A stretch of DNA of 64,000 bases from Paraspadella gotoi (GCA_051294375.1 CM119264.1:23848002-23912001); one strand, 5' to 3'. Positions 12,574 to 27,146 are shown, counted from the stretch's first letter. Notes: generated by a model from the letters alone, not told the origin. A program made the numbers and translations.

Positions 12574-12574
12574 T
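12415..12574. repeat. GACGCCGCC-rich block and (CGA)n
   Basis: GCCGACGCCGCTG and CAGACGCCGCCGCC at 12418-12455, then (CGA)n with about 13 triplets at 12536-12574. Confidence 0.8.
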
Positions 12575-12770
12575 TTTAATTAGTGGAAAGAGTCCGTGAC
12601 GATCATTGGTGATAAGAGAGGCCGGTGATTGTTGGCGATTATAATTCTTCAAACATTATATATATTAATAATATTTGATATTTCTCGTCGGTTGGTCAAA
12701 GATGGCGCTCTCGAAATTAAGTTTCTCTTTCAGCGCTTCTCTGTCGCTCTCCAGAGCGGCAATGCCACAT

Positions 12771-12817
12771 TGCTGACTGCTGACTGCTTACTGCTGACTG
12801 CTGACTGCTGAGTGCTG
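12771..12817. repeat. TGCTGAC heptamer repeat
   Basis: About six copies of a 7-bp unit (TGCTGAC with variants TGCTTAC and TGCTGAG). Confidence 0.8.
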
Positions 12818-13154
12818 ATAGAGAGCTACTTAGAACTTTCTTGCTAAAAACATCAAACTCGCATTTAATTCTTGAAACCATAACCCACGATCCACCTCTT
12901 CATTTTTGTTTCCATATCGTTTTTCCTCGTTCACCTTTCTCTTCGACAACTGCCAAAGACTCGAATATTTTCTATTCATGTTGTTTTTCTCTTTTCTTTT
13001 ACAGAAAAAAATTATTTCTCGATTACTCAGTGACCATCGTGAGTGAGTTACTTCGATCTTAAAGTTAAATAAATAATTAGCTAATACTAAATAGATTCTA
13101 AACAAAATTTGTCAAAATCCTTTTGATTTCTTATTTTAAATAAGTAAATATTTC

Positions 13155-13180
13155 CTCTCTCTCTCTCTCTCTCTCTCTAC
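13155..13180. repeat. (CT)n
   Basis: Short CT array. Confidence 0.9.
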
Positions 13181-13355
13181 CGATCTCAGTCAACCTCTCA
13201 TCTTTATCTCGTCTCTCTCTCTCTGCATTCCTTCTTTCCCTCACCACCATTTTTCTAGGGTCAATCCCGAGGGGCCGAGCCTCATCAGCCTAAACGGTTT
13301 TTCCCTGGGGGAGGACGAGGCGAAGGAAAAGAATCAAAGAATCAGTCAGCAGCAG

Positions 13356-13516
13356 CTCCAGCGATCAACTCTGCTCCAGAGATCCAATTTGATACAGCGA
13401 TGAACATTGCTCTAGCGATCAACTTTGTTCCTATCGTAAAAATTTCTTTAGCAATGAACATTGCTCTAGCGATCAATTTGCTCCAGTGATAAATTTTACT
13501 CTAGTCATGAACATTG
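13356..13516. repeat. 18-bp minisatellite, about 9 copies
   Basis: Degenerate tandem units of about 18 bp with the form CTCTAGCGATCAACTTTG; one unit is 17 bp. It sits about 450 bp upstream of the start codon of the glycosyltransferase gene. No function is visible. Confidence 0.75.
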
Positions 13517-13823
13517 TTTCAACTAAATTTTATTGGACTAGATGTACTAGGGTACTAGTGTCCTTGAAGCTAGATTTACGAAGAATCAAAAATGGCCTCA
13601 TTTATTTAGTCAAATATTTTTAGTTAAATGAATAAGTGTATTTTGAACCAAAAAAAATCGTCATTATAAACCGAATGATACAGTTATATTAATAATTTGT
13701 TACAGGTTTTCAGTCTGCCTTTCTTGCTTATTCATTGTGTTTTCAAATAAAAAATCGCGTGTAAAACTTGAAATTGAAATAACGGAAAAAATCCGGTTAA
13801 ACTGGTTTTGACCGTTTTCGCTG

Positions 13824-13825
<2 letters not shown>

Positions 13826-13879
<54 letters not shown>
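13826..13879. repeat. (CT)n upstream of the GT31 start codon
   Basis: 54 bp of CT, about 95 bp before the start codon. In arthropods, GAGA-type factors bind such tracts near promoters, but this genome has so many that position alone is not evidence. Confidence 0.9.
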
Positions 13880-13881
<2 letters not shown>

Positions 13882-13973
13882 ATAATACAGTCCCAATTTA
13901 AAAATTAAATGACATTGTATTTTTTCGTTTCATCTCTAAAAATTAAATGAAAAAATATATATTTTGAAAAACC

Positions 13974-14077
13974 ATGAAGCAAATCTTCATTAAAAAATTA
14001 CCTTTGACCGTTATAATCTGCATCTGTTTATTCTGTTTTGCTCTTATCTTTTATCATGTATCTCAATTGAAATCAAG
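13974..14077 (+). CDS. GT31 gene, exon 1 (membrane anchor)
   Basis: Encodes residues 1-34 plus two bases of codon 35. The peptide starts MKQIFIKKLPLTVII and runs into a Cys/Phe/Leu-rich hydrophobic stretch ending near His28, which is a classic signal anchor. The donor is AAG|GTAAGG. The two leftover bases AG join the first base (A) of exon 2 to give AGA (Arg35), which is the main evidence that this small exon belongs to the gene. Confidence 0.72.
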
Positions 14078-16385
14078 GTAAGGTCGAGTTCCTGGGTTTT
14101 TTCCTCTGAGACACTGTTTGTTGATCAATACTGTTGTATTCTAATCTAGGATATTCGGTTGATATGAAAAAAATTAACGATTCTTTTTCTGGGAAAAATT
14201 TTTTTTCTGAAACTTTTCCTGTAACTTTAAAAACTGATTTTTTTACCTTAGGGGATAACAATAGTAAGAAACAATAATAAGCATTAAACGCTTTTATTTA
14301 GGAAAAAAAATATTAAGTAATTTGCTTTCTTTTCGTTGCGTTTCGGAATTGTGTACAAAGCAGTGAGTACAAAAAATCGAAAACAGAGTCGAAACATGTC
14401 GGTTTAAATAATTATAAAATATAAAACTCAAACGAAAATGATATTTGATGCAAAAAACTTAAGCTATGGCCCATAGTATGGGGGGCATATATCCATTATT
14501 CACGAAATACATTCACGTCTCACTTTCTTCCTCTTCCCCATTCCTCAAGAAACACGAACGACGCTTTGGGCAAGTGGGAGGCGAAACCCAATCCCTTTTC
14601 CCAAAACGACGCCCCTTTAGACCCCGTCCACGGTACGAAGCGACCGCGGCGAATACGGAACCCTTCCGTATCCCGCCCGATCTCTTGCGTCGGTTGTCAC
14701 CACCTCGATTACTCGATACTCATGGACTCCCCCGATGTCTGCTCTAGAAAGGGGAAGGGCCTTCGATTATTGATGATCGTCCAATCGATGGTGGAAAGGG
14801 CTTCTTGGAGGATGGAGATCAGAGAGACTTGGGGGGCGGTGTCCAAAACGACGGACAAGATCTCGGTGAGACAAAGAGAGAGAAAAAAAAAAAAACAAAG
14901 AATGTGTGGAACCGTTGATGAGACGTTAAGTGAGCTGAAGACTACTATCCGCATCTTCTTTGCCCCCTCGGCAGCCATGGAATGGGTCCTGGGCTTGAAA
15001 CCAGGCGAGAGGGTTTATCACGCCTCCACGGCGGTTTTACGGCCGTCCTAAACGCTTTCTGTGGGATAGGTATCATAGGGGATCGATTCTGGTTCCTAAT
15101 AGTCATGAGCTGATGGCTTTACTCAATGTGCCGCCGGGTGACAAAAGAAAAAGTCATGTTTAAAGGAAGGGTAAACTTGGCACATTGCCCGACTACAAAA
15201 GGAAGAAAGAAAGAAGAATTAAAGTGCAAAAAAAATGAATGAAAAAGATCGAGACAGACATAGACAGACAGCGAAAGAGACCAAAACATGACCCACCCTA
15301 TTCTTCTCTTAAACAGGTAGTCTTTCTGCTCGGCAATCCCGACCCGCCTGCATCCCTCGAGGCCCGACTCTCCCTCCTCACTGAGTCACGACTCCACAAC
15401 GACATCCTTCAAGTCGACTTCGACGAGGATTTCCAAAATGCAGCGCTGAAGACGATGGCGGGGCTGGAGTGGGCGACCAAGCATTGCACCAACGCCGCCT
15501 TCGTCGTCAAGGGACACGACAGCACCATATTCGATCCAGACGCCATCCTGAAGCGTCTCGACAATGTGAATCCGTCGCTTCCGTTTTTGGGCGGCAAGTT
15601 GGTCACGGATGACCGAGTCGTAAGGAATCCGAACAACAGGTGGCGGACGTTCTCGTAAAACTTAAAGTGCACATTGTTTTACTGTACAATTGTACCTACG
15701 AGGTGTAAACTGGTGTATACAATTTAAGGAGCATTTAAAAAGGCTAAAAATAAATTCATATACAGTATATATATTCTTTATTCATATACGTAGAAGCTAT
15801 TTTTTTAAAGATTTACCTCCAGTGTGTCCACTGTCCAATAAAAAGGATATCAAAATAAAAGAGCATTGTTTAGCATTTCATAAAAGAGGTTATTCGCTCT
15901 GGCAGTAAAGATTACTTTTCTTTTTATTTTTTCAATATTTTACTTGATTAAATAATTGTGGACACCTCTGAAAAAAAATACTTTCTAAATTAACTACAGT
16001 ACATTCGCACAAATTTCTCCCTTCATTGTTCAGATACTTTGTCTCCAAAGCCGAATACGCCGCTGATGTGTATCCCGACTATTGCCTCGCCACCGGATAC
16101 ATCGTGTCTCAAACCGCCCTCCAGCGGCTCGTCAACGCCTCGAAGAACGTCCCATATTTTCACCTGGAGGACGTCTACGTGACGGGACTCGTCTACGCCC
16201 AAAACCTGGGCTTCTCCGCGACGGATCTCGAAGGCGCGGTCACCAACGCCAACAATATCAAAGACACTTGTGACTTTTACCGGACGTTGCTCTTTTTTCC
16301 GCTGCCGAGAAGGCCAACGATCAGGGAAGCTTGGGCCGATTGGACCGACAAAAAAGAAAAGTGTCGGGCCAAAGGAAATGCGTGA
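13974..16385 (+). CDS. Beta-1,3-galactosyltransferase-like protein (GT31), four exons
   Basis: Four exons join in phase: 13974-14077, 14550-14865, 15317-15639 and 16034-16385 (1,095 nt, 364 residues plus TGA). All introns are GT-AG, of 472, 451 and 394 bp. The product is predicted to be a type II Golgi membrane glycosyltransferase that adds beta-1,3-linked Gal or GlcNAc to glycoprotein or glycolipid acceptors; the exact donor and acceptor cannot be read from sequence. Visible landmarks: short cytosolic head with lysines 7-8, membrane anchor about 9-29, stem, IRETWG at 125-130 (family R-x-x-IRxTWG), VVFLLGN at 141-147, YPDYCLATGYIVS at 261-273 and EDVYVTG at 293-299, all in family order. The length is normal for GT31. 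The ATG at 13974 is the first Met after an in-frame TGA at 13965. Oddity: the family K-x-DDD motif reads K205-GHDS, so the first and third Asp are lost. One N-glycosylation sequon, N282-A-S. What I infer: host gene, enzyme activity uncertain. Confidence 0.85.
14550..14865 (+). CDS. GT31 gene, exon 2 (stem and start of catalytic domain)
   Basis: Residues 35-140. The acceptor follows a long pyrimidine tract ending in CCTCAAG. The stem (36-90) is basic and proline-rich. The catalytic domain begins near SPDVC (95-99), followed by LLMIVQSMVERASWRMEIRETWG (family pattern: hydrophobic beta strand, S, then R-x-x-IRxTWG). The donor TCG|GTGAGA leaves phase 0. Confidence 0.85.
15317..15639 (+). CDS. GT31 gene, exon 3 (nucleotide-sugar domain with altered DxD)
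   Basis: Residues 141-247 plus two bases of codon 248. The acceptor is TCTCTTAAACAG. VVFLLGN at 141-147, DILQVDFDEDFQNAALKT at 169-186 and the degenerate metal site FVVKGHDSTIF at 202-212 lie in the family order. LPFLGGKLV at 228-236 matches the strand that usually follows. The donor is AACAACAG|GTGGCG. Confidence 0.9.
16034..16385 (+). CDS. GT31 gene, exon 4 (C-terminal catalytic part and stop)
   Basis: Residues 248-364. The acceptor CTTCATTGTTCAG supplies the A that completes Arg248. YPDYCLATGYIVS at 261-273 corresponds to the family YPxYCxGxGYxxS, with the first Gly replaced by Ala. HLEDVYVTGLVYAQNLGF at 291-308 carries the ED-V motif of the catalytic base region. The tail (336-364) is basic and ends in TGA at 16383-16385. 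Confidence 0.9.
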
Positions 16386-16472
16386 CTGGGCCGAATGAGA
16401 GAATACAGAGAACTGTAAATATTTATATAATTATATTCCTGGGTAGGGGGTTTTAATAGGCGAAACCACTCA

Positions 16473-16478
16473 ATTAAA
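16473..16478 (+). promoter_or_regulatory. Possible poly(A) signal of the GT31 gene
   Basis: ATTAAA lies 88 bases after the stop codon and is the first variant signal downstream. AT-rich sequence follows. There is no transcript evidence, so this is a guess from position. Confidence 0.3.
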
Positions 16479-16736
16479 CTGTACACAAATTACTACAAAT
16501 TACAATTTAGAATTTTCATACACTTATTTTTGTCTCAAAGATTGAGAAGCTTAAATTTTATAATTTATTCTTTTATAACAGTTAAGTTATATTCAACTCC
16601 TTACTATATTTTATAGCGAGGACTTTTTTTTTATCCTAAGCCATTTTGGGTTTTGCCCTCGAAGGTTTTACCCCGAGTGGACCCGCGACGACCCCATTGT
16701 GTTACTGGCTTTTAACCCCAGGGTCGGGGCGCTCGA

Positions 16737-16822
16737 CTCTCGACGCCGACGCTGCCGACGCCGCTGCCGACGCCTCTGCCGACGCCTCTGCCGACGCTGC
16801 CGACGCCGACGCCGTCGAAGCT
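16737..16822. repeat. GACGCCGCTGCC repeat
   Basis: Imperfect 6-12 bp units of GCCGACGC(C/T)(G/T)CT, 350 bp beyond the glycosyltransferase stop codon. Confidence 0.8.
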
Positions 16823-16896
16823 TTCAACACAATAAGACGCTGACGTTGCTTGCATTTTTGTTGCTGTGTTTTTGCCTCTAAAAGCAAAAGGAAGGG

Positions 16897-16897
16897 A

Positions 16898-16945
<48 letters not shown>

Positions 16946-16953
16946 AAAAAGAA

Positions 16954-17045
<92 letters not shown>

Positions 17046-17046
17046 A
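16897..17046. repeat. (GAAA)n
   Basis: About 150 bp, one interruption near 16946. Confidence 0.95.
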
Positions 17047-17317
17047 TTTATAAAGAAAAAGAATTAATGGATAAATAAATTAATGAATTAATCAAAACGT
17101 AAAAACAAACAAACAACAACAACAAAAAAAAACGAAAAGAGGCCAATTAAAAAAAAAAAAGAAATGTAATTGCAATTGCAGATTGTTTCAGCTCAAGCCT
17201 AACATGGAAGATTGAAAAAGGATTTCACCCAAACGATCGCTGCTGGTTGGAATTAGCGCGTGCTCCATTTCGTAGGGCACAAACTCTTTAAGATGAGAGC
17301 AGCTCTCATATTATATT

Positions 17318-17380
<63 letters not shown>

Positions 17381-18480
17381 TCTCTCTCTCTCTCCCCTGT
17401 ACCTCCGTTTCTCTCCCCTCCGACACATCTCTATCTCGCCCTCCCTTCTCTCTAACTCTTAAATTTCCTTCTGGCGTCCAGATTTTTCCAGTCTGTTGCC
17501 ATTTTAGGGTCATTCTTCAACTTCTCAGAGGAAACATAACAGAAAATCTGTTATCGAGTTTTCGGAGCCATTTTTCTGGTTCTTTGATGGGGAAAGTGGA
17601 CGAGGGGTGATTCGTGAAGTTGGGCGTTGTCATTTGGGGGAGTGATAGTGAGAATGATTCGGGGAGTGATTGTGAGCCGCTTGCGATGTTCATGACCTTT
17701 TTGATTAGAGTACGTTCAGAATAACAAGCCTTTTTTTTTATCTAGACAAAACTTTTTTTCGCGGCCTCATGTTTGCGGAGAGCCCGTAGAGCTTCCTAAT
17801 ATAATTCTTATAATATTTAATTTTCATATATAATTTTACAAGCTACCGAAGTTCCAATCTCGGCGTCAGACATTGAAATTCTCGGCGTCGAGCAGCGGAA
17901 GTGGCGACGCCAAGGATCGATCAGTTTCGCGCCGAGGAGAGAAAAAAATGGAGGCGCCGGCGCGGAAGGAAAAAAAAACTCTAACCCCTTCCTCGAAAAA
18001 AAAAGGCAAACTGTCGGCCCCCTATCGACAATTTTTGGCCGGAAACAAGTGAGCAAATGGTGGGGAAAATCCAAAAGACTGGAAGGGAACATAAATATGA
18101 AAAGAGATATACGTATATTCCGCACGTTTTTTTGTTTTTTTTTTTGTAAACGAAGAGATAACAGCGATAAACTAGAATACACAACGAAATAGAATAATAA
18201 TAACCCCATATCTAATATAAAAGTAGGAAATTTTTAAGAATAAACCCAATGATTTTGCTCTTCTGTAACTTTCGGCAAGACGCGAAGATGGATGCGAAAA
18301 AGCTACTGGCCTGTAATTTCTTTTATTTAAAAAAGGCAATTTTGATGAAATACAGTAGTCGGTAGCTTTGAATTTTAGGAATAGATTCATTGAGTGAGAA
18401 AACCATTTCTGTTCATCATTCAACTTTTATCATTCAATCGCGAAACTAGAAATGGATTCAAACCGGCGCTTATGAGGCTT
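17047..18480. other. No gene seen
   Basis: Unique sequence between GAAA, CT and CT arrays. GC-richer near 17870-18060. Confidence 0.5.
17322..17396. repeat. (CT)n
   Basis: CT array with C-rich breaks. Confidence 0.95.
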
Positions 18481-18482
18481 CC

Positions 18483-18522
<40 letters not shown>

Positions 18523-18554
18523 CTTTCTCTCTCTCTCTCTTCTCTCTCTCTCTG
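18481..18554. repeat. (CT)n
   Basis: Interrupted CT array. Confidence 0.95.
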
Positions 18555-18759
18555 CTGCTCCCGTCGTCGGTGAATTCACTGGTTCTCCATCTCTCTTCGT
18601 TTATGGGTTTATAAGGCTTTAACTATTTATGGCATTCTGAAGTTGCGCCGCTCGTTTATTTTGAAGCCTCTTTCGCCAAATACGAGAAATAGGGGTCGAG
18701 GGTTGGGGGTTGTGGGGGCAGCGGGGGTAAAAGCGTCTGGGCACCTCAGAGAAGAGGGG

Positions 18760-18762
<3 letters not shown>

Positions 18763-18850
<88 letters not shown>
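18763..18850. repeat. (GA)n
   Basis: GA array, opposite sense to the CT array 200 bp upstream. Confidence 0.95.
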
Positions 18851-19831
<981 letters not shown>

Positions 19832-19975
19832 TCCTTTGTCAAAAGTGTTTTCCTTTCTTTAAAAATAGTAAAAACTGGGTTCTTACGATACTTTTTCCAA
19901 TTTCCGGTTTTATTTGGCAATCGCCTTTCCTTTTTACTTCGTCTCCGTCGTCACTATCGTCGTTTTCGTTCAAAT

Positions 19976-20120
19976 TTTCGTCGTCGTCGTCGTCGTCGTC
20001 TTTTTCTGTCATCCCTTTCGACATTTCGTCATTTTCACTGTCATCGTTGGATTCACCGCTTTTTGTTGCCACTGTCATCGTCGTCGCGTCCGCTATCCTC
20101 GTCGTCGTCATCGTCGTATT
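19976..20120. repeat. (GTC)n and related triplets
   Basis: GTC triplets at about 19978-20001 followed by scattered TCGTC and TCATCGTCG runs. Confidence 0.75.
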
Positions 20121-20560
20121 CGTCCTGGGTAAGTTAACCAATAAATTTGCTCATTTAGTTCCATTTATTTTGACGCTAATGGATTTTTTTTGTATTGGCT
20201 GTTTTATTGCTGGCTTTTGTCCCAGTTTTATTATTTTTAAACAAAAATAATATTTTTTCAACGGTTGAATAACTTTTTAATAGTACCTAATTTTTTTCGT
20301 TTTCAAATTTTCTAACTTTTTTTCAATTTTTCTTAGATATGTACCGATTAACGTTCAAAGGAATTGATCATTTTTCCTTTTATCATTGAAGTTTAAACAT
20401 ATTATTCTTCAGTCTCCAGCAATGAAATTTTTTTTGTCTCCCTCGCTCTCGCATTGCTTTCCTTTTCAGCTTCGAGGTTTACACTTAAGTATTACGTCGC
20501 AAAGAACTACTCCTGCCCAACACACAAAAAAGAATCACACTTGAAAACACAAGCGCTTAC

Positions 20561-20584
20561 TCTCTCTCTCTCTCTCTCTCTTCT

Positions 20585-20636
<52 letters not shown>

Positions 20637-20740
20637 TCTCTCCTCTCCTCTCTCTCTAACTTCTGTTTTCGCTGTTTTCATTTTTGCAATCTCCGGAGAG
20701 GGGGCCATTTTGGGAGAGGCCTTGACTTCCCCATCGAGAG

Positions 20741-20774
<34 letters not shown>

Positions 20775-20834
20775 GAAGAGAGAGGAGAGGAGAGAGAGAA
20801 GAGAGAGAAGAGAAGAGAGAGAGAGAGAGAAAAG
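20561..20834. repeat. (CT)n then (GA)n
   Basis: CT array at 20561-20660 and GA array at 20738-20834, so the strands can pair as a long hairpin with a loop of about 80 bp. Confidence 0.9.
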
Positions 20835-21408
20835 CCTTACTTCAACGATTTCTCCGTGTCCTTCGAATTCTTTTCCTCACCCGAAATCCATTTCCATCTG
20901 TCCTCACCTTTCCTCCATCCTCCCTCACTTTCTCGTTACCATTCGCCGCCTCCACTTAACCCCCCCTCCTCCCCCCTTTTCCGACTCCATTTCCCCATTT
21001 CTAAATCCTTCTGACCCTTACCCTCTCCGCTCCGAAGAAAAGTCTTTCTCCTTCTCTCCCTAGTGAATATGAAAGGCGAAGTGAGAGTGAGAGTGATGGA
21101 GAAAATCTTTTCGAGTTTGTCTCTTATCACAAAGTTTCTGGCTGATATCCTAGAATTCAAATTTGGAATTGCAATTTGTCCATTTTTTTGTCTATTTATT
21201 ATTAATTTTTTTTATTCCACTGGGTTGGGAAGAAATGAGTGAGTTCAACACGATCAATTTTGCGTGTGATTTGTCTTTCCCTCTCATTTTTTTTTTATTA
21301 TTTATATTGGACAGCATTACAAAATTATTTTTATCAATGAATCGATAATATTGCGAAAAATCTTAAAAGCAAATAGGGATCGAGCCGCTTTCGATTGGTA
21401 TCAAATAT

Positions 21409-21617
21409 TTGATGCGATGATAACCAAATATTATGCGATGGATAACCAAAATTGATTGCGATGATAACAAGAAATAAACTGATGCTGATGATATCAAATG
21501 CATTGATGCGATGATAGTCATTTCATTGATGTGAATGATAATCATTCATGGCATATGATGATAATCATTCATTGATGCGATGATAGTCATTCATGACGCG
21601 ATGAATCATTCATTCGG
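21409..21617. repeat. Degenerate GATGCGATGATAATCATTC minisatellite
   Basis: Imperfect units of about 20-28 bp with the core GATGCGATGATA followed by (A/G)TCATTCATT. Roughly eight copies. Confidence 0.7.
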
Positions 21618-21812
21618 TACAATAAAAACAAACAAATGCGTGTATGAATTGAAGAGAAGAGAGAGAGACTGAGGATGATGTACAGATGAGAGAGGAGATG
21701 GAGAGTAGTAGAGACAGAGGAGAGAAGAGACAAGAGTGTCGAGAATGACTTGAGACTGAGCTGTGTCAGTTTTCACTCTCGTTCTATATAAAGAATAATC
21801 AAAATTTTCTTG

Positions 21813-22714
21813 AAAAAAAATTCACGAAAATCTCGGATGATAAATTCTGGGATTTTGTATTGAGAAAAAGCGCGGAATAAATGGCGGAATAAATAGGAAA
21901 GAAAAAAAAAAAAAAGAGAGAGAGAGAGAGAGAGTATGAGAGCGAGAGAGAGAGAGAGAGAGAGAGAGACGAGAGAGAGAGAGAAGATAGATAGAGAGAA
22001 GCTGGGACCGCGCCTCTGCAGAGCTGAACTCGTTTTTTCGACGTATCTGAGTATAGGACGAACTCTTTTCCTTTCTAATATTTTTTTTACTTATCAAAAA
22101 AATTTTAGGTCCTCATCTTTAAAAAAAGTTTTAATCTTGAATGAAATTTGTAGCATTGTTCTTTTTTTTTTAAGAAAGAAACCAGGACCGAGGTCAAATT
22201 TCATATTTGCATATTAACTAATTATAAATATTTATCCCAACTCAAAATAATTATTATTAATAAAGAATAAAAATGATTAAATATATACACTAAAAAAAAA
22301 TTTAACATTTTAAAATTGTAAAAAATTGTTAGCAATAACAAAAAAAGTAATGTTTAATTTGACAATATCTCTCTTCCAACTCCTATTTTTAGATATAATT
22401 TGCCAATAGTTGGGCCGACCGGTTCCAAAGTCTAAAGTAATAAACAAAAACAAAAAATTTTTTTTTGTTTTAGAAAGTTATATATGCAATTAAATAAATC
22501 CCGCGCAATTTGCCGGACATTTATTGCAGCTATATGTAAGCAGCAAGCTGATGTACATGTGACATTCCCTGCATTTTTTTTTAAATGAATCCATGAAAAT
22601 CTCGGATGTAAATTTGGGATTTTGTATATGAGAAAAAAAAATAAATGGCGATAATAAAAGTTTTTTTAGAAGGAAAAAAATAATAAGAATTTTTCAAAAA
22701 ACGAACGATCGTAC

Positions 22715-22801
<87 letters not shown>

Positions 22802-23062
22802 AAGCTGAACAGAGCCGGAACTCGTTTACTCGTTATCGTCGCCTGTCTGTGGGAAAAAAAAAAGTGACTAAAAATTGTTTTTGTAAAAAAAAAAAAAGAG
22901 AGAGAGAGAGATAGAGAGAGCCGGAAACTCGTTTAATGACGGAGGTTGAAAAAAAGGTGACTAAAATTTTTTTGTACAAAAAAAAAGAGATAGAAAGAGA
23001 GAAAGAGAGAGAGAGACAGTAGAGAGAAAGATGAGAGAAAGAGAGAGAGAGGAGAGAGAGAT

Positions 23063-23094
<32 letters not shown>

Positions 23095-23150
23095 CCGGAA
23101 CTCGTTTACTCGTTTACAAGTGAATAAATTTTTTTTTTGTAAAAAAAAGA

Positions 23151-23181
<31 letters not shown>

Positions 23182-23183
23182 AA

Positions 23184-23238
<55 letters not shown>

Positions 23239-23608
23239 AGAGAAAGTTTTCCCGCCAACGATACGCAATATTAGGTCACTCTTGGTTTATATCGGCGTGA
23301 TCTCGGTCAAGTTATTTTTTTTATACACGTAACGTTTCCGTTGCCATCAAAACGCGTTATTAGGTCATGTTCCTCGACATTGTTTACTCGTTGCCCCGCA
23401 ACGGCCACGAAATCCAGGTCAAGTAAGTTATTCTTCACATTTTCTCAAAAAAAATCCACGAAAATCTCAGATGTAAATTTGGGATTTTGTATTGAGAAAG
23501 AAGCGCGGAATAAATGGCGATAATAACAGTTTTTAGAAGGAAAGAAATCATAAGAATTTTTCAAAAAACGGTGTAAAACAAAGTGAATAATTTTTTTTTG
23601 TAAAAAAA

Positions 23609-23639
<31 letters not shown>

Positions 23640-23870
23640 CGGAGGGAGACGGATGGAGAGAGAGAGAGAGAGCCTGAACTCGTTTTTTTTTAACGATTCA
23701 GAAAAGGCCGCGGCCTGATCAAATATATATGTTTTTTTAGAAAGAAAAAAATAATCAGAATTTTTTCAAAAAACGAACGATCACGCAAAAGATCGCACAC
23801 AAAGAGAGACAGAGAGAAACTGAACTCGTTTTTAAACGATTCAGAAAAGGCAGCGCCTTAAAAAAAAATA
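21813..23870. repeat. Complex GA-cored repeat array
   Basis: A module recurs: a block with ATCTCGGATGTAAATTTGGG, GCGGAATAAATGGCG and TTTTTCAAAAAACG, then (GA)n, then a short GAACTCGTTTACTCG-type motif. Full or partial copies start near 21813, 22585, 22845, 22940, 23115, 23451 and 23725. The closing motif is seen at about 22026, 22816, 22924, 23096, 23674 and 23818. 22040-22580 within the span is AT-rich unique sequence. Confidence 0.7.
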
Positions 23871-25728
<1,858 letters not shown>

Positions 25729-26699
25729 TGGCGAATGGGGCCAAGTCGACGGATGAATCTCTCTCTCACTCTCTTTCTTTTTTCTCTTTTTCTCTTTTTC
25801 TCCCTCTCTCTCTCTCTATCTCACTTTCTTTTTCATTTTCTTACCTTGACCCCGGGTCGCCTTTTCACTCTTCCCCAGTGTGATGTTCCGCATTTATACT
25901 ACTCAAACATTTACCAAATTTCTCTTTTTCAAATCAAAGCCGTGTCTATCTCTAAAAAAATGAAATAACTACTTTTTCAAAGCATAATAATAATTGTCTG
26001 ATGATCAAATCAGGCTGAAATTTTTATATATCGTTGTCGTTTAGTTTCAAGATATATGACGTACAAAATGTAAGTATACATTGATTAAGAATTTGCAGAA
26101 AACTTTTTGTCATTTATTGTCGTTAATATATTCGATGTACATGAAACATTCGACGTAGTTTATGAAGAAATGGGTTAGTTCTCTCCGAGATCAAAAAGTT
26201 GGACGGGAGTCGCTCGAATTGGAGAACACTTTGGGATCAAATGGGCCGAACCCGCGGGTCACAACTTCCGGTTCACAGCGACTGCACATCGCAGAGGGAA
26301 AGGGCCGCCTCGAAATGAGGCGCGCTGGAGGCGTTGCAACGTGGTGTGGCGGAAGCGAGGCATGGCGTGGCGGAGAAGTGTGCTGGGTTGGCGTGTTGGA
26401 CGAAAAATATCAGGATTTTCTTTCTCAAACTGATAGCTGCAAAGTAAAGAATCAAAACACGACGCTTCCACGGCATTCCTAAGTTTAGTCACATGGCGTC
26501 CTCAATAAGCCACAATCGGGCCCTGTCCCCTGACGGACTCCAAAATAGGGCCATGACACGTCAGACCGTCGCCGCGTGGCAAGGCGGCGAATGGGCGCCC
26601 CGATTTTGTCGGCAGAACGAGACTCTCATTTTAAAGGTTCGTTGACTTCGAGTCGCAAAAATTGTCGCCTCGACTCAAACTCAGAAATTCGAAGAAGCG
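25729..26699. other. No gene seen
   Basis: AT-rich to 26160, then GC-rich unique sequence (26220-26620) with a 106-codon open frame of unknown meaning. Confidence 0.45.
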
Positions 26700-27020
26700 T
26701 GAAGGGAGGAAAGGAAAGATAAGGGAAAAAAGGAAGGGAGGAAAGAAAGGAAAGGAAGGAAAAGAAGAAACAAAAGGGAGAATCAAATGGAAGGAAGGAA
26801 GGAAGGAAGGAAGGAATGAAATATTGAAAGGGAAAGTAAAAAGAGATAAAAGCAAGGAAGGAAGGAAAAGAAGAAACAAAAATGAGAATCTAATTGAAGA
26901 AGAGAGGAAGGAAGGAAGGAAGGAAGGAAGGAAGGAAGGAAGGAAGGAAGGAAGGAAGCAAGGAATGAAAAATATTGAAAGGGAAAGTAAAAAGAGATAA
27001 AAGAAAGGAAGGAAGGATGG
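26700..27020. repeat. (GGAA)n and related purine repeats
   Basis: GGAA tetramers purest at 26904-26956. A roughly 90-100 bp unit containing ATATTGAAAGGGAAAGTAAA recurs at 26820 and 26970. Confidence 0.85.
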
Positions 27021-27115
27021 AGAGACAGTAAGGAAGGAAACTAGAAAGGTAGGAATGAAGGTGAGGAAAGGAGAGAAGAAGGGAAGGAATAAATTAGGGA
27101 AAGTTGAATGGAAAG

Positions 27116-27116
<1 letters not shown>

Positions 27117-27146
<30 letters not shown>

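Noticed and set aside
26162-26482. 106-codon ORF in GC-rich unique DNA
   Set aside because: Composition is more gene-like than most, but the frame has no recognisable motif and no splice or start context.
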